Shown: positions 8,531 through 19,228 of the stretch, piece after piece
Position numbering within the stretch: position 1 is the first letter of the stretch
Layout of the letters: each line of letters starts with the position of its first letter
Source of the DNA: Gemmatimonadota bacterium
GTDB lineage: Bacteria; Gemmatimonadota; Gemmatimonadetes; Longimicrobiales; Longimicrobiaceae
DNA length: 64,000 bases
Direction of reading: 5' to 3'
Assembly (NCBI GenBank): GCA_028287185.1
Contig: JAQBQD010000002.1
Location: 1-64,000, forward strand
The notes under the pieces: generated by a model
Seen by the model: only the letters and a program-made list of their open reading frames with translations
Database searches by the model: none
Told to the model about the DNA's origin: nothing
Position numbers and translations under genes: made by a program

Positions 8531-10015
8531 ATGCCAGACACACTCGCCTCCGCCCCGGACGACCGCGAGCTGCTGGGCCGCGCGCCCGTCCGCGCCCTGC
8601 TTGACGAGGTGCGCGGCGCGGTGACGGTGGACGACGCGGGCCGCGTCTCGGCGGCGAGCGCGGACGCCCTGCGCGGCGACGCGCTGGACCGCCTGGTGCA
8701 CGCCGCCGTCTTCGGCGCGGACGACGACGTGCGCGACACGGCGCGCTGGCTGATCGGCGAGGCGGGGCGCGCCGTGGGCGTGGTGCCGGCCAGCATCCAC
8801 GAGCTGTACATGGCCCGCGGGCGGGGCGAGGTGCACGGCTTCACAGTGCCCGCCATCAACGTCCGCGCCACCTCGTACGACACCGCGCGCGCCCTCTTCC
8901 GCGCCGCCGCGGACGCCCGCGTGGGCGCCGTCATCTGCGAGATCGCGCGCTCCGAGATCGGCTACACCGACCAGCGCCCCGCCGAGTACGTGGCCGTCAT
9001 CACCGCCGCCGCGTTGCGCGAGGGGTGGAGCGGGCCGCTCTTCATCCAGGGCGACCACTTCCAGCTCAACGCCAAGAAGTACAGGGCCGACGCGCACGCC
9101 GAGATGCAGGCCGTCAAGGACCTGATCCGCGAGGCGCTGGCTGCCGGCTTCTACAACATCGACATCGACACCTCCACGCTGGTCGACCTCTCCAGGGACG
9201 GGCTGGACGCGCAGCAGGAGACCAACTACCGGCTCTCCGCCGAGCTGACGACGTACGTGCGGCACTACGAGCCGGAGGGCGTCACCGTCTCCATCGGCGG
9301 CGAGATCGGCGAGGTGGGCACCGAGAACTCCACCCCGGAGGAGCTGCGCGCCTACATGGACGGGTACGGGCGCGAGCTGGCGAAGTGGGCGGGCAGGGAG
9401 GGCGAGACGCTCGCCGGGCTCTCCAAGATCAGCGTGCAGTCCGGCACCAGCCACGGCGGCACGGTGCTGCCGGACGGCTCCATCGCCAAGGTGGCCATCG
9501 ACTTCGAGACGCTGCGCGTGCTGAGCGACATCTCGCGCCGCGAGTACGGGCTGTCGGGCGCCGTGCAGCACGGGGCCAGCACCCTGCCGTCGGACGCGTT
9601 CCACAACTTCCCCGGCGTGGAGACGGCCGAGATCCACCTGGCCACGAACTTCCAGAACATGCTCTTCGACCATCCGTCGCTGCCCGAGGAGCTGCGCCGG
9701 CGGATGTACGAGCACTGCCGCGTCAACTTCCCCGACGAGCGCAAGCCGGGCGACACCGAGGAGCAGTTCATCTACAGGGCCCGCAAGAAGGCCCTGGGCG
9801 CCTTCAAGCGCGAGCTGTGGGAGCTGCCCGAGCAGAACCGACAGGCCATCCGCGAGTCGCTGCGCGAGCAGTTCGCCTTCCTCTTCGAGCAGCTCGCGGT
9901 CGGGGACACGCAGGACGTGGTGAAGCAGCACACCACCGTTCCCGAGATCCCCCGCACCGGCCCCACCGCCATGCGCTTCAAGGCCGCGACCGATGACTGG
10001 GACCTGTCGGACTGA
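8531..10015 (+). CDS. Class II fructose-bisphosphate aldolase-family protein
   Basis: A 494-residue protein with class II (zinc) aldolase features: VPAINVRATSYDTARALF, the first zinc His in QGDHFQ, GGEIGEVG, SGTSHGG and a phosphate/zinc-loop equivalent QHGAST. It has an extra N-terminal helical extension of about 90 residues and a C-terminal helical tail, making it much longer than the typical 285-360-residue enzyme. The substrate may therefore differ from fructose bisphosphate (ketose-bisphosphate or tagatose-type). The start ATG follows a GGAGAC site. A terminator hairpin follows at 10098-10136. Confidence 0.85.
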   Translation: MPDTLASAPDDRELLGRAPVRALLDEVRGAVTVDDAGRVSAASADALRGDALDRLVHAAVFGADDDVRDTARWLIGEAGRAVGVVPASIHELYMARGRGEVHGFTVPAINVRATSYDTARALFRAAADARVGAVICEIARSEIGYTDQRPAEYVAVITAAALREGWSGPLFIQGDHFQLNAKKYRADAHAEMQAVKDLIREALAAGFYNIDIDTSTLVDLSRDGLDAQQETNYRLSAELTTYVRHYEPEGVTVSIGGEIGEVGTENSTPEELRAYMDGYGRELAKWAGREGETLAGLSKISVQSGTSHGGTVLPDGSIAKVAIDFETLRVLSDISRREYGLSGAVQHGASTLPSDAFHNFPGVETAEIHLATNFQNMLFDHPSLPEELRRRMYEHCRVNFPDERKPGDTEEQFIYRARKKALGAFKRELWELPEQNRQAIRESLREQFAFLFEQLAVGDTQDVVKQHTTVPEIPRTGPTAMRFKAATDDWDLSD

Positions 10016-10097
10016 GCGGACTCCCCCGATTTGCCTCGATTGATCGGGTCGACGTCGGACGGTGATTTCGGCCGATGGACGGAATCGGTGGGTAGCG

Positions 10098-10136
10098 GAA
10101 CGGCCGGAGGCGCGTGGGATGCGCTTCCGGCCGTTC
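10098..10136 (+). terminator. Terminator hairpin after the aldolase gene
   Basis: 16-bp stem GAACGGCCGGAGGCGC / GCGCTTCCGGCCGTTC with one G-U pair and a 7-nt loop. There is no clear T tract. Confidence 0.55.
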
Positions 10137-10644
10137 GCGTCTGCGGATGCATGTTCGGGTGAGGTTCGGCGCGAGGATCGATGCGCCTCGGAGCAGCCCG
10201 CGCCGTCGGGCTTCGCGCCGTTCCAGCAGCGGTTTCAACGGCCTGGGCGGGCCTTCGTCACAACGCACGTACCGTCCGCCCGCGACGCCCCTCCCGGCCG
10301 AGACCTCCCGAAGGCTCCACCATCCCAACCCGTCGCCGGCTTGAAACCCCTCTCCCAACGCCGCGAAACCCGCGGAATCGACGGAAACAATCGTATGCCC
10401 GCCGCCCGTGCCTTCGGGACGATCCGCGGCGTGCACGGGAACACCATGGGACGCATGGGGTTGCATGCTTCCGCGGCGAAGATGGAGGGGCGGGCGGGAA
10501 CGGAATGTGCGCTGGAGGCGGGCAGACGCGGCGGCCACGGGGGCGGCCGCGGGCTCTGGATCGTCATCCAGTCCACGACAACGTGAGGCCCGCCGCCGCG
10601 TCCCGCGGAGGGGGGCCCCGTGCCAGCATCGATCCCGAATCGAC
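10137..10644. other. Intergenic, no gene recognised
   Basis: About 500 bp between the aldolase terminator and the kinase gene. The open frames are typical GC-rich shadows, and no clear promoter was seen. Confidence 0.4.
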
Positions 10645-11334
10645 GTGACCACCCCCGCGCCGAGCGCCGACGCCCTGCTCATCCGCGCCAACAAGCTCGA
10701 GCTGCTCGAGCGGCTGGCGGACGACCTCGCCCACGAGATCAAGAACCCGCTGCACTCCATGGTGATCAACCTGGAAGTGCTCAAGCGGAGGCTGGCTCGC
10801 GCGGGCGAGCCGGACGAGGTGCTGCGCTACATCGGCGTGCTGGGCGGCGAGTTGGAGCGGGTGAACCGGCGCATCGAGCTGCTGCTGCGCCTGTCGCGGC
10901 CCGGGCGCGCGGCCGAGGCCACCACGCTGAACGAGCTCACCGAGGAGCTGATGGAGCTGGTGCACCTGGAGGCGCGCCGCCGGCGGGCGACGGTGGACTT
11001 CGATCCCGGCAACCGCATCACCCGCGTGCGCGTAGCCCGCGCCACCACCCGCCAGGTGATCCTGAACCTGGTGCTGGAGGTGCTGGACGGGGTGGAGGAG
11101 GGCGGCACCCTGCGCATCGCGCTGTCCGAGGAGGACGGCCGGGCGCGGCTGAGCGTCACCGCCCCCGGCGTGGCCCTGTCCGAGATCCCCGCGGTGGTGG
11201 ACGGAGACGAGGTGCCGCGCTACGCCGTGGCGCGCTCGCTGGCCGAGGCGGTAGGCGGCTGCGTGGACGCCGTGAGCGACGACGCGGGGGGCATGGGCGG
11301 GGCGGTGTTCTCGCTGCCCTCCGACCGCGGCTGA
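10645..11334 (+). CDS. Histidine-kinase-like protein without sensor domain; ATPase motifs degenerate
   Basis: A 229-residue soluble protein with a clear HisKA dimerisation helix pair and phospho-acceptor His30 in LAHEIKNPLHS, followed by a HATPase-like domain. No transmembrane, PAS or HAMP segment precedes it. The ATP-binding boxes look eroded. The N-box reads NLVLEVLDG, where a second Asn is expected. The G1 Asp-Gly-x-Gly is replaced by VTAPGVAL, and the GLGL box is absent. It may act as a phosphotransferase or decoy for the NtrC-type regulator downstream. A GTG start at 10645 is chosen because upstream frame sequence is noncoding in character. Confidence 0.75.
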   Translation: MTTPAPSADALLIRANKLELLERLADDLAHEIKNPLHSMVINLEVLKRRLARAGEPDEVLRYIGVLGGELERVNRRIELLLRLSRPGRAAEATTLNELTEELMELVHLEARRRRATVDFDPGNRITRVRVARATTRQVILNLVLEVLDGVEEGGTLRIALSEEDGRARLSVTAPGVALSEIPAVVDGDEVPRYAVARSLAEAVGGCVDAVSDDAGGMGGAVFSLPSDRG

Positions 11335-11344
11335 ACCCCGCTCG

Positions 11345-11368
11345 GGAACGGCGCCCGCGCGCCGTTCC
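11345..11368 (+). terminator. Terminator hairpin between kinase-like gene and regulator
   Basis: 10-bp stem GGAACGGCGC / GCGCCGTTCC with a 4-nt loop and TCCTT tail, 11 bp after the kinase stop. Confidence 0.6.
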
Positions 11369-11386
11369 TCCTTGCGGCGCAACGGC

Positions 11387-11416
11387 TTGACCTCGTTCGT
11401 GGTCGGGCCGTATCTT
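11387..11416 (+). promoter_or_regulatory. Sigma-70-type promoter for the NtrC-like gene
   Basis: TTGACC, 18-bp spacer, TATCTT; ends 35 bp before the ATG. With the hairpin just upstream, this suggests separate transcription of the regulator. Confidence 0.5.
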
Positions 11417-11450
11417 CCTTGTTGATCCACGACGCTTCCGGACTCCCCTG

Positions 11451-12827
<1,377 letters not shown>

Positions 12828-12850
12828 GCGTTTTCCCCGCAGGCAGATGG

Positions 12851-12897
12851 ACGGACGGGGCCGCGCCTTCCGCACGGAGGGCGCGGCCCCCGTCCGT
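12851..12897 (+). terminator. Terminator hairpin after the NtrC-like gene
   Basis: Long interrupted stem: ACGGACGGGG with CCGCGCC pairs with GGCGCGG and CCCCGTCCGT. No T tract follows. Confidence 0.5.
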
Positions 12898-13004
12898 TGG
12901 GGTCGCGGCGCACGGGGCACGGCACGCCCCTTGCCCTTCCCCCTTCCCGCAGGAGATGGGTTCTGCGCCTCGCGGGAGGCGTCTCACCGGGAGGTTGCAG
13001 AGGC

Positions 13005-13400
13005 ATGGCATCGCATCGTATTCTGGTGATCGAGGACGAGCCGGGTGCCCGGGAGGCGCTGGAAAGCCTGCTCGTCGAGGAGGGATACACCGTCGCCACC
13101 GCGGGAAGCGGCGCGACGGGCCTCCAGCGGCTGCGGGAGTTCCGCCCCGACACGGTGGTGTGCGACTTCCGGCTCCCCGACACGGACGGGCTGGACGTGC
13201 TGCGCCACGTGCGGGCCGAGGACGGCTCCGTCACCTTCATCGTGGTCACGGCCGACTGCGGCGGCGAGGACGCCGAGCGCCTGCTGCGCAGCGAGGCCGA
13301 CTTCTTCTTCCAGAAGCCGGTGGACCTGGGCCGGCTGCGGAACGTGCTGCAACAGGACACCCGCGGGCACCGGCCCGCGTGGACGCGCGCCCACAACTGA
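13005..13400 (+). CDS. Stand-alone response-regulator receiver protein
   Basis: A 131-residue CheY-like single receiver domain. It has the acidic pocket IEDEP, phospho-acceptor Asp54 in VVCDFRLPDTDG, Thr/Lys equivalents in VVTAD and FQKPVD, and no output domain. Signalling is therefore by protein interaction or phosphorelay. ATG 13005 has a GGGAGG site upstream. It may serve the neighbouring two-component pair, but a hairpin separates them. Confidence 0.88.
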   Translation: MASHRILVIEDEPGAREALESLLVEEGYTVATAGSGATGLQRLREFRPDTVVCDFRLPDTDGLDVLRHVRAEDGSVTFIVVTADCGGEDAERLLRSEADFFFQKPVDLGRLRNVLQQDTRGHRPAWTRAHN

Positions 13401-13423
13401 TAACCCGACCAGGAGCCCTCCGG

Positions 13424-13930
13424 ATGGGAGACTACGACGACCTGCCCTACATCGTGATCGAGCGCAAGGGCGGCGGGGTGGGGCCGTTCTTCTGGGGCGC
13501 CCTGATCGGCGCCGGCGCCGCGCTGCTGCTGGCGCCGCGCTCGGGCGAGGAGACGCAGGACGAGATCCGCCGCACGGCGCGCCGCCTGGCCGACGCCGCG
13601 GGCGACCGCGTGGACGGCGCCCGCCGCAGCGTGGAGGACGCCGTGGGGCGCACCCGCGGCGTGGTGGAGGACCGCATCCAGGCCGTCCGCGGCGCGGTGG
13701 AGACCAAGGCCGAGCAGGCGCGCCAGGCCGTCCGTGCCGGCAGCGAGGCCGCCCGCCAGGCGCGCGACGAGCTGGAGCGCCGGGTGGACGACGCCAAGGC
13801 GTCGTACCGCGCGGGGCTGGCCGCCGCCAAGACCGTCCGCGCCGGGGGCGAGGTGCCCGAGGTGGACGTGGTGTCGGTGGACGTGGTGGTGACCGAGGTG
13901 GTGGTCGAGGCCGACCCGGCCGACCTGTAG
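13424..13930 (+). CDS. YtxH-domain protein
   Basis: A 168-residue protein. A single membrane-associated hydrophobic segment (GPFFWGALIGAGAALLLAPRSG, about 21-42) is followed by the typical YtxH EETQDEIR and long Ala/Arg/Glu-rich amphipathic helices (about 45-140). The Val-Asp-rich end is unusual. YtxH proteins are general-stress, envelope-associated proteins of unknown mechanism. AGGAG precedes the ATG. It lies just after the receiver gene and before the YihY gene, all rightward. Confidence 0.8.
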   Translation: MGDYDDLPYIVIERKGGGVGPFFWGALIGAGAALLLAPRSGEETQDEIRRTARRLADAAGDRVDGARRSVEDAVGRTRGVVEDRIQAVRGAVETKAEQARQAVRAGSEAARQARDELERRVDDAKASYRAGLAAAKTVRAGGEVPEVDVVSVDVVVTEVVVEADPADL

Positions 13931-13994
13931 CCGGCCGGGCCGCACGGCGGGGCGCGCAGGGCGCACCCGGCGGCGGCCTCCCTCTTTCCCCCGA

Positions 13995-14933
13995 ATGCCG
14001 CTGCCGACGAACGGGACCGCCCGGGTGAGCGTGTGGAGGGCCGCCCTGGCGGCCCTTCGCCGCGTGGGTGCGGGCGCGCTGGACTTCGTGGTGCGGGTCT
14101 ACACGAAGGCCGGCGACGACAACATCTTCTTCCTGTCCGGGGGGATCGCCTTCAACATCATGGTTGCGGCGGTCCCCTTCCTGCTGCTGCTGGTGGCGGG
14201 CTTCGGCTTCGTGCTGAGCTGGGCCGTGCCCGACCCGGCGCACACCACGGTGGACTACGTGCTGCGCATCCTTCCGCCCTCGCAGGCGGTGGTGGGCGTC
14301 ACCATCAAGCTGGTGAACGACATCGTGGGGCGGCGCACGCGCTTCGGCATCCTGGGCGTGGTGCTCTTCGTGTGGACCTCCACGCGGCTGTTCGGCACGC
14401 TGCGCTCGGTGCTGAAGGAGATCTTCGACCTGCAGGAGGACCGCGGCATCATCGCGGGCAAGCTGTTCGACATGGAGATGGTGGTGGTGGCGGGCAGCCT
14501 CTTCCTGGCCAACACGGGCATCACCCTGGCGCTGGAGGCCATCCACGCCTTCGGGCAGCGCTGGTTCGCCCGCTTCGGGTGGCAGGAGCTGCCCGTGGTG
14601 CAGGACGCGTGGGCGCGGGTGCTGGCCTTCGCCTTCACCTTCCTCATGTTCCTGCTCATCTACCGCTTCCTTCCCGCGCGGCGCACGCCGTGGCGGGTGT
14701 CGCTGGTGGCGGCCACCTTCACCTCGGTGGTGTGGGAGCTGCTGAAGGGCCTCTTCGCCTGGTACGTGAGCCACGTGGCCAACTACGCCAACACCTACGG
14801 CGCCCTGGCCACGCTGGTCATCCTGGTGTTCTGGATCTATTATTCGGCCATGGTGTTCATCCTGGGGGGCGAGGTCGCGCAGGTGTGGGACCTGCAGCGC
14901 ATCCGCAGGCGCCAGAGGGAGATGCTGGAATGA
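13995..14933 (+). CDS. YihY/BrkB-family inner-membrane protein
   Basis: A 312-residue polytopic membrane protein of the YihY/virulence factor BrkB family. It has about six hydrophobic segments, the family opening GDDNIFFLSGGIAFNIMVA, and the C-terminal YGALATLVILVFWIYYSAMVFILGGE block. The function of the family is unsettled; the old RNase BN assignment was withdrawn. It ends overlapping the next gene by ATGA, so the two are translationally coupled. Confidence 0.88.
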   Translation: MPLPTNGTARVSVWRAALAALRRVGAGALDFVVRVYTKAGDDNIFFLSGGIAFNIMVAAVPFLLLLVAGFGFVLSWAVPDPAHTTVDYVLRILPPSQAVVGVTIKLVNDIVGRRTRFGILGVVLFVWTSTRLFGTLRSVLKEIFDLQEDRGIIAGKLFDMEMVVVAGSLFLANTGITLALEAIHAFGQRWFARFGWQELPVVQDAWARVLAFAFTFLMFLLIYRFLPARRTPWRVSLVAATFTSVVWELLKGLFAWYVSHVANYANTYGALATLVILVFWIYYSAMVFILGGEVAQVWDLQRIRRRQREMLE

Positions 14934-15538
14934 AGGACCGCCGCACGTTTCCGTTCGTCCCCACGCTGTGGGCCGCCGCCGCGCTCTTCGCGGCCGCGGT
15001 GCCGGCGCGCGCCCAGGGTCTGCCGATGGAGCCGCTGGCGCTGGAGCACGGCGCCCAGCCCGAGGGAGAGCCCCTGTACGCCGACCCGCCGGTGAGCGCC
15101 GAGGGCCGCTACATCGTGGTCTCGCTGGAGGAGCACCGCCTGCGGCTGATGGACGGCTCGCGGGTGCTGTGGGAGACCATCGTGGGCACCGGCACGGGCA
15201 CGCGCCTGGAGGGCGCCGGCCAGAAGTGGGAGTTCTCCACGCCGCGCGGGATGTTCAGGGTGCAGCGCAAGGACAAGAACCCCAAGTGGTACGTGCCCGA
15301 CTGGGAGTTCATCGAGCTCAAGCAGCCCATCCCCTCGGCCGACTCGCCGCTGCGCTGGCAGACGGGGATGCTGGGCACCAGCGCCCTGTTCCTGGGCGAG
15401 GGCATCGCGCTGCACGGCACCAGCAAGCCCGAGCTGCTGGGCCAGAACGTGTCGCACGGCTGCATCCGCATGAGCAACGAGGCGGCCCGGCAGCTCTACC
15501 ACGCGGTGGACGTCGGGACCCCCGTCTTCATCTACTAG
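14930..15538 (+). CDS. L,D-transpeptidase (YkuD domain)
   Basis: A 202-residue exported enzyme with a Sec signal peptide (WAAAALFAAAVPARAQ) and a YkuD catalytic domain. The active-site block is IALHGTS followed by SHGCIRMSN, with Cys nucleophile. It would make or edit 3-3 peptidoglycan cross-links or attach proteins to the wall. The start overlaps the YihY stop (ATGA). Confidence 0.9.
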   Translation: MKDRRTFPFVPTLWAAAALFAAAVPARAQGLPMEPLALEHGAQPEGEPLYADPPVSAEGRYIVVSLEEHRLRLMDGSRVLWETIVGTGTGTRLEGAGQKWEFSTPRGMFRVQRKDKNPKWYVPDWEFIELKQPIPSADSPLRWQTGMLGTSALFLGEGIALHGTSKPELLGQNVSHGCIRMSNEAARQLYHAVDVGTPVFIY

Positions 15539-15637
15539 ACCCACCTGCCGGCGCCCCTCCGCGCTCCGCGGCACGCCGCGCGGGGCGGCCTCCGCGTCTG
15601 CCCGCGGCGGGGCCCGGCGAACGCGAGACCGAGCCCC

Positions 15638-16111
15638 ATGAGCAAGCCCGAGTCGGGCGACCCGCCGCAGCAGATCGTTGTCCAGAACCGCAGGGCCCGC
15701 CACGAGTACCACGTGCTGCAGACGTGGGAGGCGGGCATGGTGCTGCAGGGGACGGAGGTCAAGTCGCTGCGCGATTCCAAGGCCAACCTGCAGGACTCGT
15801 TCGCCCGCGTCTTCCAGGGCGAGCTGTGGCTGTACAACCTGCACATCTCTCCCTACGAGCAGGGCAACCGCTTCAACCACGACCCGCTGCGGCCGCGCAA
15901 GCTGCTGCTGCACGCCAACGAGGTGCGCCGCATGGCCACGCGCGTGGCGACGGAGGGGCTGACCCTGGTGCCGCTGGACCTCCACTTCACCCGGGGCCGC
16001 GCGAAGGTGACGCTGGCACTGGTGAAGGGCAAGAAGCTGCACGACAAGCGCGACACCCTGCGCGAGCGGGCGGTGGCGCGTGACCACGAGCGCGGTTCCA
16101 AGGAGTCGTAG
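15638..16111 (+). CDS. smpB: SsrA-binding protein SmpB
   Basis: A 157-residue SmpB, the tmRNA partner in ribosome rescue. Motifs: NRRARHEYHVLQTWEAGMVLQGTEVKSLR, ISPYEQGN, HDPLRPRKLLLH and the C-terminal tail KLHDKRDTLRERAVARD that mimics the missing mRNA/anticodon stem. Its stop is immediately followed by the ATG of the amidase gene. No tmRNA gene was recognised in the window. Confidence 0.96.
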   Translation: MSKPESGDPPQQIVVQNRRARHEYHVLQTWEAGMVLQGTEVKSLRDSKANLQDSFARVFQGELWLYNLHISPYEQGNRFNHDPLRPRKLLLHANEVRRMATRVATEGLTLVPLDLHFTRGRAKVTLALVKGKKLHDKRDTLRERAVARDHERGSKES

Positions 16112-17593
16112 ATGCGCGGGCTGTGGCTGCTGGCGGCGGCGGTGCTGCTCCCCCTGCCGGCGGAGCGCCTGCCCGGGCAGGATCCGGGCGCCGCCTGGCG
16201 CGTGGTGACGGACCGCGGGGTCCTGGCCGTACGCCAGGTGCGCCACGGGTCGTTCGACGCGCTTCCGCTGGCCACGCTCGTCTCCGTGGGCGCCGAGGTC
16301 TCGTACGGCCGCGGCGACGTGGTGGAGGTCCGCGTGGGCGCGTCCGCTCTGCGCTTCCGCGTGGGCTCGCCGGACTTCGCGCTCGGGGACTCGACCTTCC
16401 ACCTGGAAGGCGCCGTCTACGAGGACCGGGGCGCCGTCTACCTGCCCGTCGGCTTCTTCCGCGACTTCCTGCCCCGTGCCTCCGCCGGCCGCGTGGCGGT
16501 CGACGCCCGCACGCTGGAGATCCGCGGCTCCATGCCGCAGCCCCAGCGCGTCGCCCGCCGGGAGACGAGCGTCTTCGAGTCGGTGAAGTGGGCCGCGCCG
16601 GACACGACCGCTCCCACCCCCACCGCCTCCCCGGACACGGCTGCCGGCCCCGATCCCCTCGCCGCGCTGATCGCCGTCGCCTCGGGCCCGACCGACACCG
16701 CGTCCACCGCGGCGGAGTCGGCGGCGTCGAGCGAGGCCGGCGGCGGAACGGCGGGTCGGCAGGGCGGGGAAGCACCGCTCTTCGCCGGACCGGTGGTATC
16801 GACCGGAACGCTCGCCGGGGATGCGGATGCCCCGTCCGCGGACGGGTCGGCGGCGGGGACGGGGGATGCGTGGCGCGGGCGGAGGCGGCTGGTGGTGGTG
16901 GACGCGGGGCACGGGGGCGTCGATCCCGGCGCGCGGGGGCCGGGAGGAACGCGGGAGAAGGACGTGACGCTGGCCGTCGCCCGCCGGCTCGCCGCGCTGC
17001 TGCGGCGGGACAGCACGCTGGAGGTGCGGATGACGCGCGACCGCGACACGCTGATCGCCCTGGGCGACCGGCCGCGCTTCGCCAACGGGTGGCGGCAGCG
17101 GGGGCAGCCGGCGGTGTTCATCTCCGTGCACTGCAACGCCAACCCCAGCCGCTCGGCGCGTGGCATCGAGACGTACTTCCTGGCCGAGGCCAAGACGGAG
17201 GATGCGCGGCGCGTGGAGGCGATGGAGAACGCGGCGCAGCGCTTCGAGACCGGGTCCGGTCCATCGAACGGCGCCGGGCTGGGCTTCATCCTCCACGACC
17301 TGCGCCAGAACCAGTACCTGCGCGAGTCCAGCGACTGGGCCGAGCTGATCGACGGGCGCCTGGCCGCGGTGGCGGGCCCCAGCCGCGGCGTGCGGCAGGC
17401 GGGCTTCGCGGTGCTGAACGGCGCCTTCATGCCCGCGGTGCTGGTGGAGATCGGCTTCATCAGCAACCCGGTGGAGGAGCAGCGGCTGAGCGATGCCGAC
17501 CACCAGGACGACATCGCCGGCCAGCTCGCCACCTCCGTGCGCGCCTTCCTCGACCGTTCGGAGCGGCATTCCGCGCCGACCGCCGGACGATAG
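16112..17593 (+). CDS. N-acetylmuramoyl-L-alanine amidase (Amidase_3)
   Basis: A 493-residue exported zinc amidase that cleaves septal peptidoglycan. It has an N-terminal signal peptide, then a copper-amine-oxidase-N-like or AMIN-like beta region (about 30-145), then a long Thr/Ala/Asp-rich linker. The C-terminal catalytic domain has VVVDAGHGGVDPG (zinc His), REKDVTLAVARRL (zinc Glu), VFISVHCNANPS (zinc His) and VLVEIGFISNPVEE (catalytic Glu). It starts directly after the smpB stop. Confidence 0.9.
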   Translation: MRGLWLLAAAVLLPLPAERLPGQDPGAAWRVVTDRGVLAVRQVRHGSFDALPLATLVSVGAEVSYGRGDVVEVRVGASALRFRVGSPDFALGDSTFHLEGAVYEDRGAVYLPVGFFRDFLPRASAGRVAVDARTLEIRGSMPQPQRVARRETSVFESVKWAAPDTTAPTPTASPDTAAGPDPLAALIAVASGPTDTASTAAESAASSEAGGGTAGRQGGEAPLFAGPVVSTGTLAGDADAPSADGSAAGTGDAWRGRRRLVVVDAGHGGVDPGARGPGGTREKDVTLAVARRLAALLRRDSTLEVRMTRDRDTLIALGDRPRFANGWRQRGQPAVFISVHCNANPSRSARGIETYFLAEAKTEDARRVEAMENAAQRFETGSGPSNGAGLGFILHDLRQNQYLRESSDWAELIDGRLAAVAGPSRGVRQAGFAVLNGAFMPAVLVEIGFISNPVEEQRLSDADHQDDIAGQLATSVRAFLDRSERHSAPTAGR

Positions 17594-17731
17594 CGCCGGC
17601 TCGCCTCGTCCATCGAGTTTGCGACCTCCCGTAGTCCTCGGTCGACGTGCGTTGCGGAACGCCACCGCATCTGCCCGCCGCGCCCGCTCCTGGGCCCACC
17701 GCTCGTTCTCCCCGTCGATCGCGGCCCTCCG

Positions 17732-19228
17732 ATGCGCCACCCTGCATTTGCCGCAGCTCTGCTCGCCGTGATCGCCGCGACCGGTGCCGATGCCCAGCAG
17801 CCCGCGCGGTACCGGGCCGCTCCGGACACGACCTTCGTGCAGACCATCAACCCATATCACCTGTACTGGGTCCGGGGCGGGGACACGATCGGGAAGCCGA
17901 CGCGGGAGGTGAGCGTGGAGCGGCAGGTGTGGCGCGACGCGGGCGACCACCTGGACATCTCCACGTCGTCCATGCGGCTGGACGTGGCACGGACGATCAA
18001 GGAAGAGGCCCTTGCCATCGCGCCTGACGGGCGGGTGTTGCGCATCGCCGGAGCCCGGCCCACCTCGCACGGCCGGATCGACTTCGCGCTTCACCTCCCC
18101 CCGCGCCTGCTTGCGGCGGGCGTCCGGTGGAGGGATACCGTCGAGGGGACGGGTCCGGGCACGGACTTCTACCGCGTGGAGCGCAGCTACGAGGTGGCGC
18201 GCATGCGGGACACGCTGGGCACCCGCGTCGCGGACGTGCGGGCCACCGGCAGCGTCGCCTTCCGCCAGCAGCTCGGCGAGGGGCTGGGGATGGACGTCAC
18301 GGGCCCGGTCGCCGAACGCTACCTGTTCGACGTGCGCGGCGGACGCCTGCTTTTCCGGCGCTGGGATATGGATCTGCGCGGTGTAGGCACGGTTCCGCGG
18401 GAGAAGGGTGGGGTAGACAGCCTTCGGGCGGGGCTGCGGTCGGTGCAGGAGGAGACGGCGGTCTCCGCGGAGCTGGGCCGCCTGATGACGCGCGACGTGG
18501 CGGGCGCGGACACCACCGCGACGCCGGCGGACCGCGCCGCGTACGCGCTGCACGTCGCCACGGTGGCGGGGGACACGGTGCGCTCCGCGCTCGCGCTGCG
18601 GGATGGGACCGTGGGCACGGTGACGATGCGGTATCGTGCCGGCCGCCCGGTTTCCTACCAGGCGCTGTGGACGGACCCCGCCGGGTCGACGCGACGGCAG
18701 GTGCTCGACATGGCCGGGCGAGGGCTGATCGTGGTGGGCGGACCCGACGACGTGCCGGCGTACACGGACACGGCGAAGGGCAGCCCGGCGAGGGATTGGG
18801 CCGTGGCGGACGTGGGGATGGACGAGTTGCCGGGCCCCGTGCTGGTGGCGCTTCCCGCGGACAGCGCGCCGCGGCGCCTCGCCATCTACCGGCCGCTCCT
18901 GGGGCGCTGGGACACGGCCGGGGTGACGGTGCGGCGGCTGCCGGGGGGCATCGCCGCCCGCATCGTCGCGGCGGGCGGCCCGGATGCGACGACGCGGGGG
19001 TTCGGTGACGACAGCGTGCTGCTCTTCGCCACGGCGGACGACCCCTACCGGCGCCTGCGCGGCGGAAAGACGGGCAGCCGCGTGCTGCGCCGGCTGCAGG
19101 AGATGCGCCCGGCAACCGACCCCGGCGGTGCGCTCCAGCGCCCGCGAGGGGACCTTCCGCGGCGCGATCGGGTAGAGGGAGGCCACACGCGCACCGGGCG
19201 TTCGCCCGCGAAACTCCTGGAGAGATGA
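17732..19228 (+). CDS. Exported protein of unknown function, 498 residues
   Basis: The signal peptide is MRHPAFAAALLAVIAATGADA, cleaved before QQPARY. The mature part is predicted beta-rich with repeated Asp/Arg/Gly turns, for example DTVEGTGPGTDFYRVERSYE and DVRGGRLLFRRWDMDLRG. No catalytic motif or family was recognised. The last 30 residues are Arg/Gly-rich and of lower complexity. The stop overlaps the pyrF start (ATGA), so pyrF translation may depend on it. Confidence 0.75.
   Translation: MRHPAFAAALLAVIAATGADAQQPARYRAAPDTTFVQTINPYHLYWVRGGDTIGKPTREVSVERQVWRDAGDHLDISTSSMRLDVARTIKEEALAIAPDGRVLRIAGARPTSHGRIDFALHLPPRLLAAGVRWRDTVEGTGPGTDFYRVERSYEVARMRDTLGTRVADVRATGSVAFRQQLGEGLGMDVTGPVAERYLFDVRGGRLLFRRWDMDLRGVGTVPREKGGVDSLRAGLRSVQEETAVSAELGRLMTRDVAGADTTATPADRAAYALHVATVAGDTVRSALALRDGTVGTVTMRYRAGRPVSYQALWTDPAGSTRRQVLDMAGRGLIVVGGPDDVPAYTDTAKGSPARDWAVADVGMDELPGPVLVALPADSAPRRLAIYRPLLGRWDTAGVTVRRLPGGIAARIVAAGGPDATTRGFGDDSVLLFATADDPYRRLRGGKTGSRVLRRLQEMRPATDPGGALQRPRGDLPRRDRVEGGHTRTGRSPAKLLER

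Noticed and set aside
14840-19186. 1448-codon leftward open frame opposite smpB, amidase and pyrF
   Set aside because: It is the complement of several well-recognised genes; its composition is His/Arg/Pro-rich with no domain.
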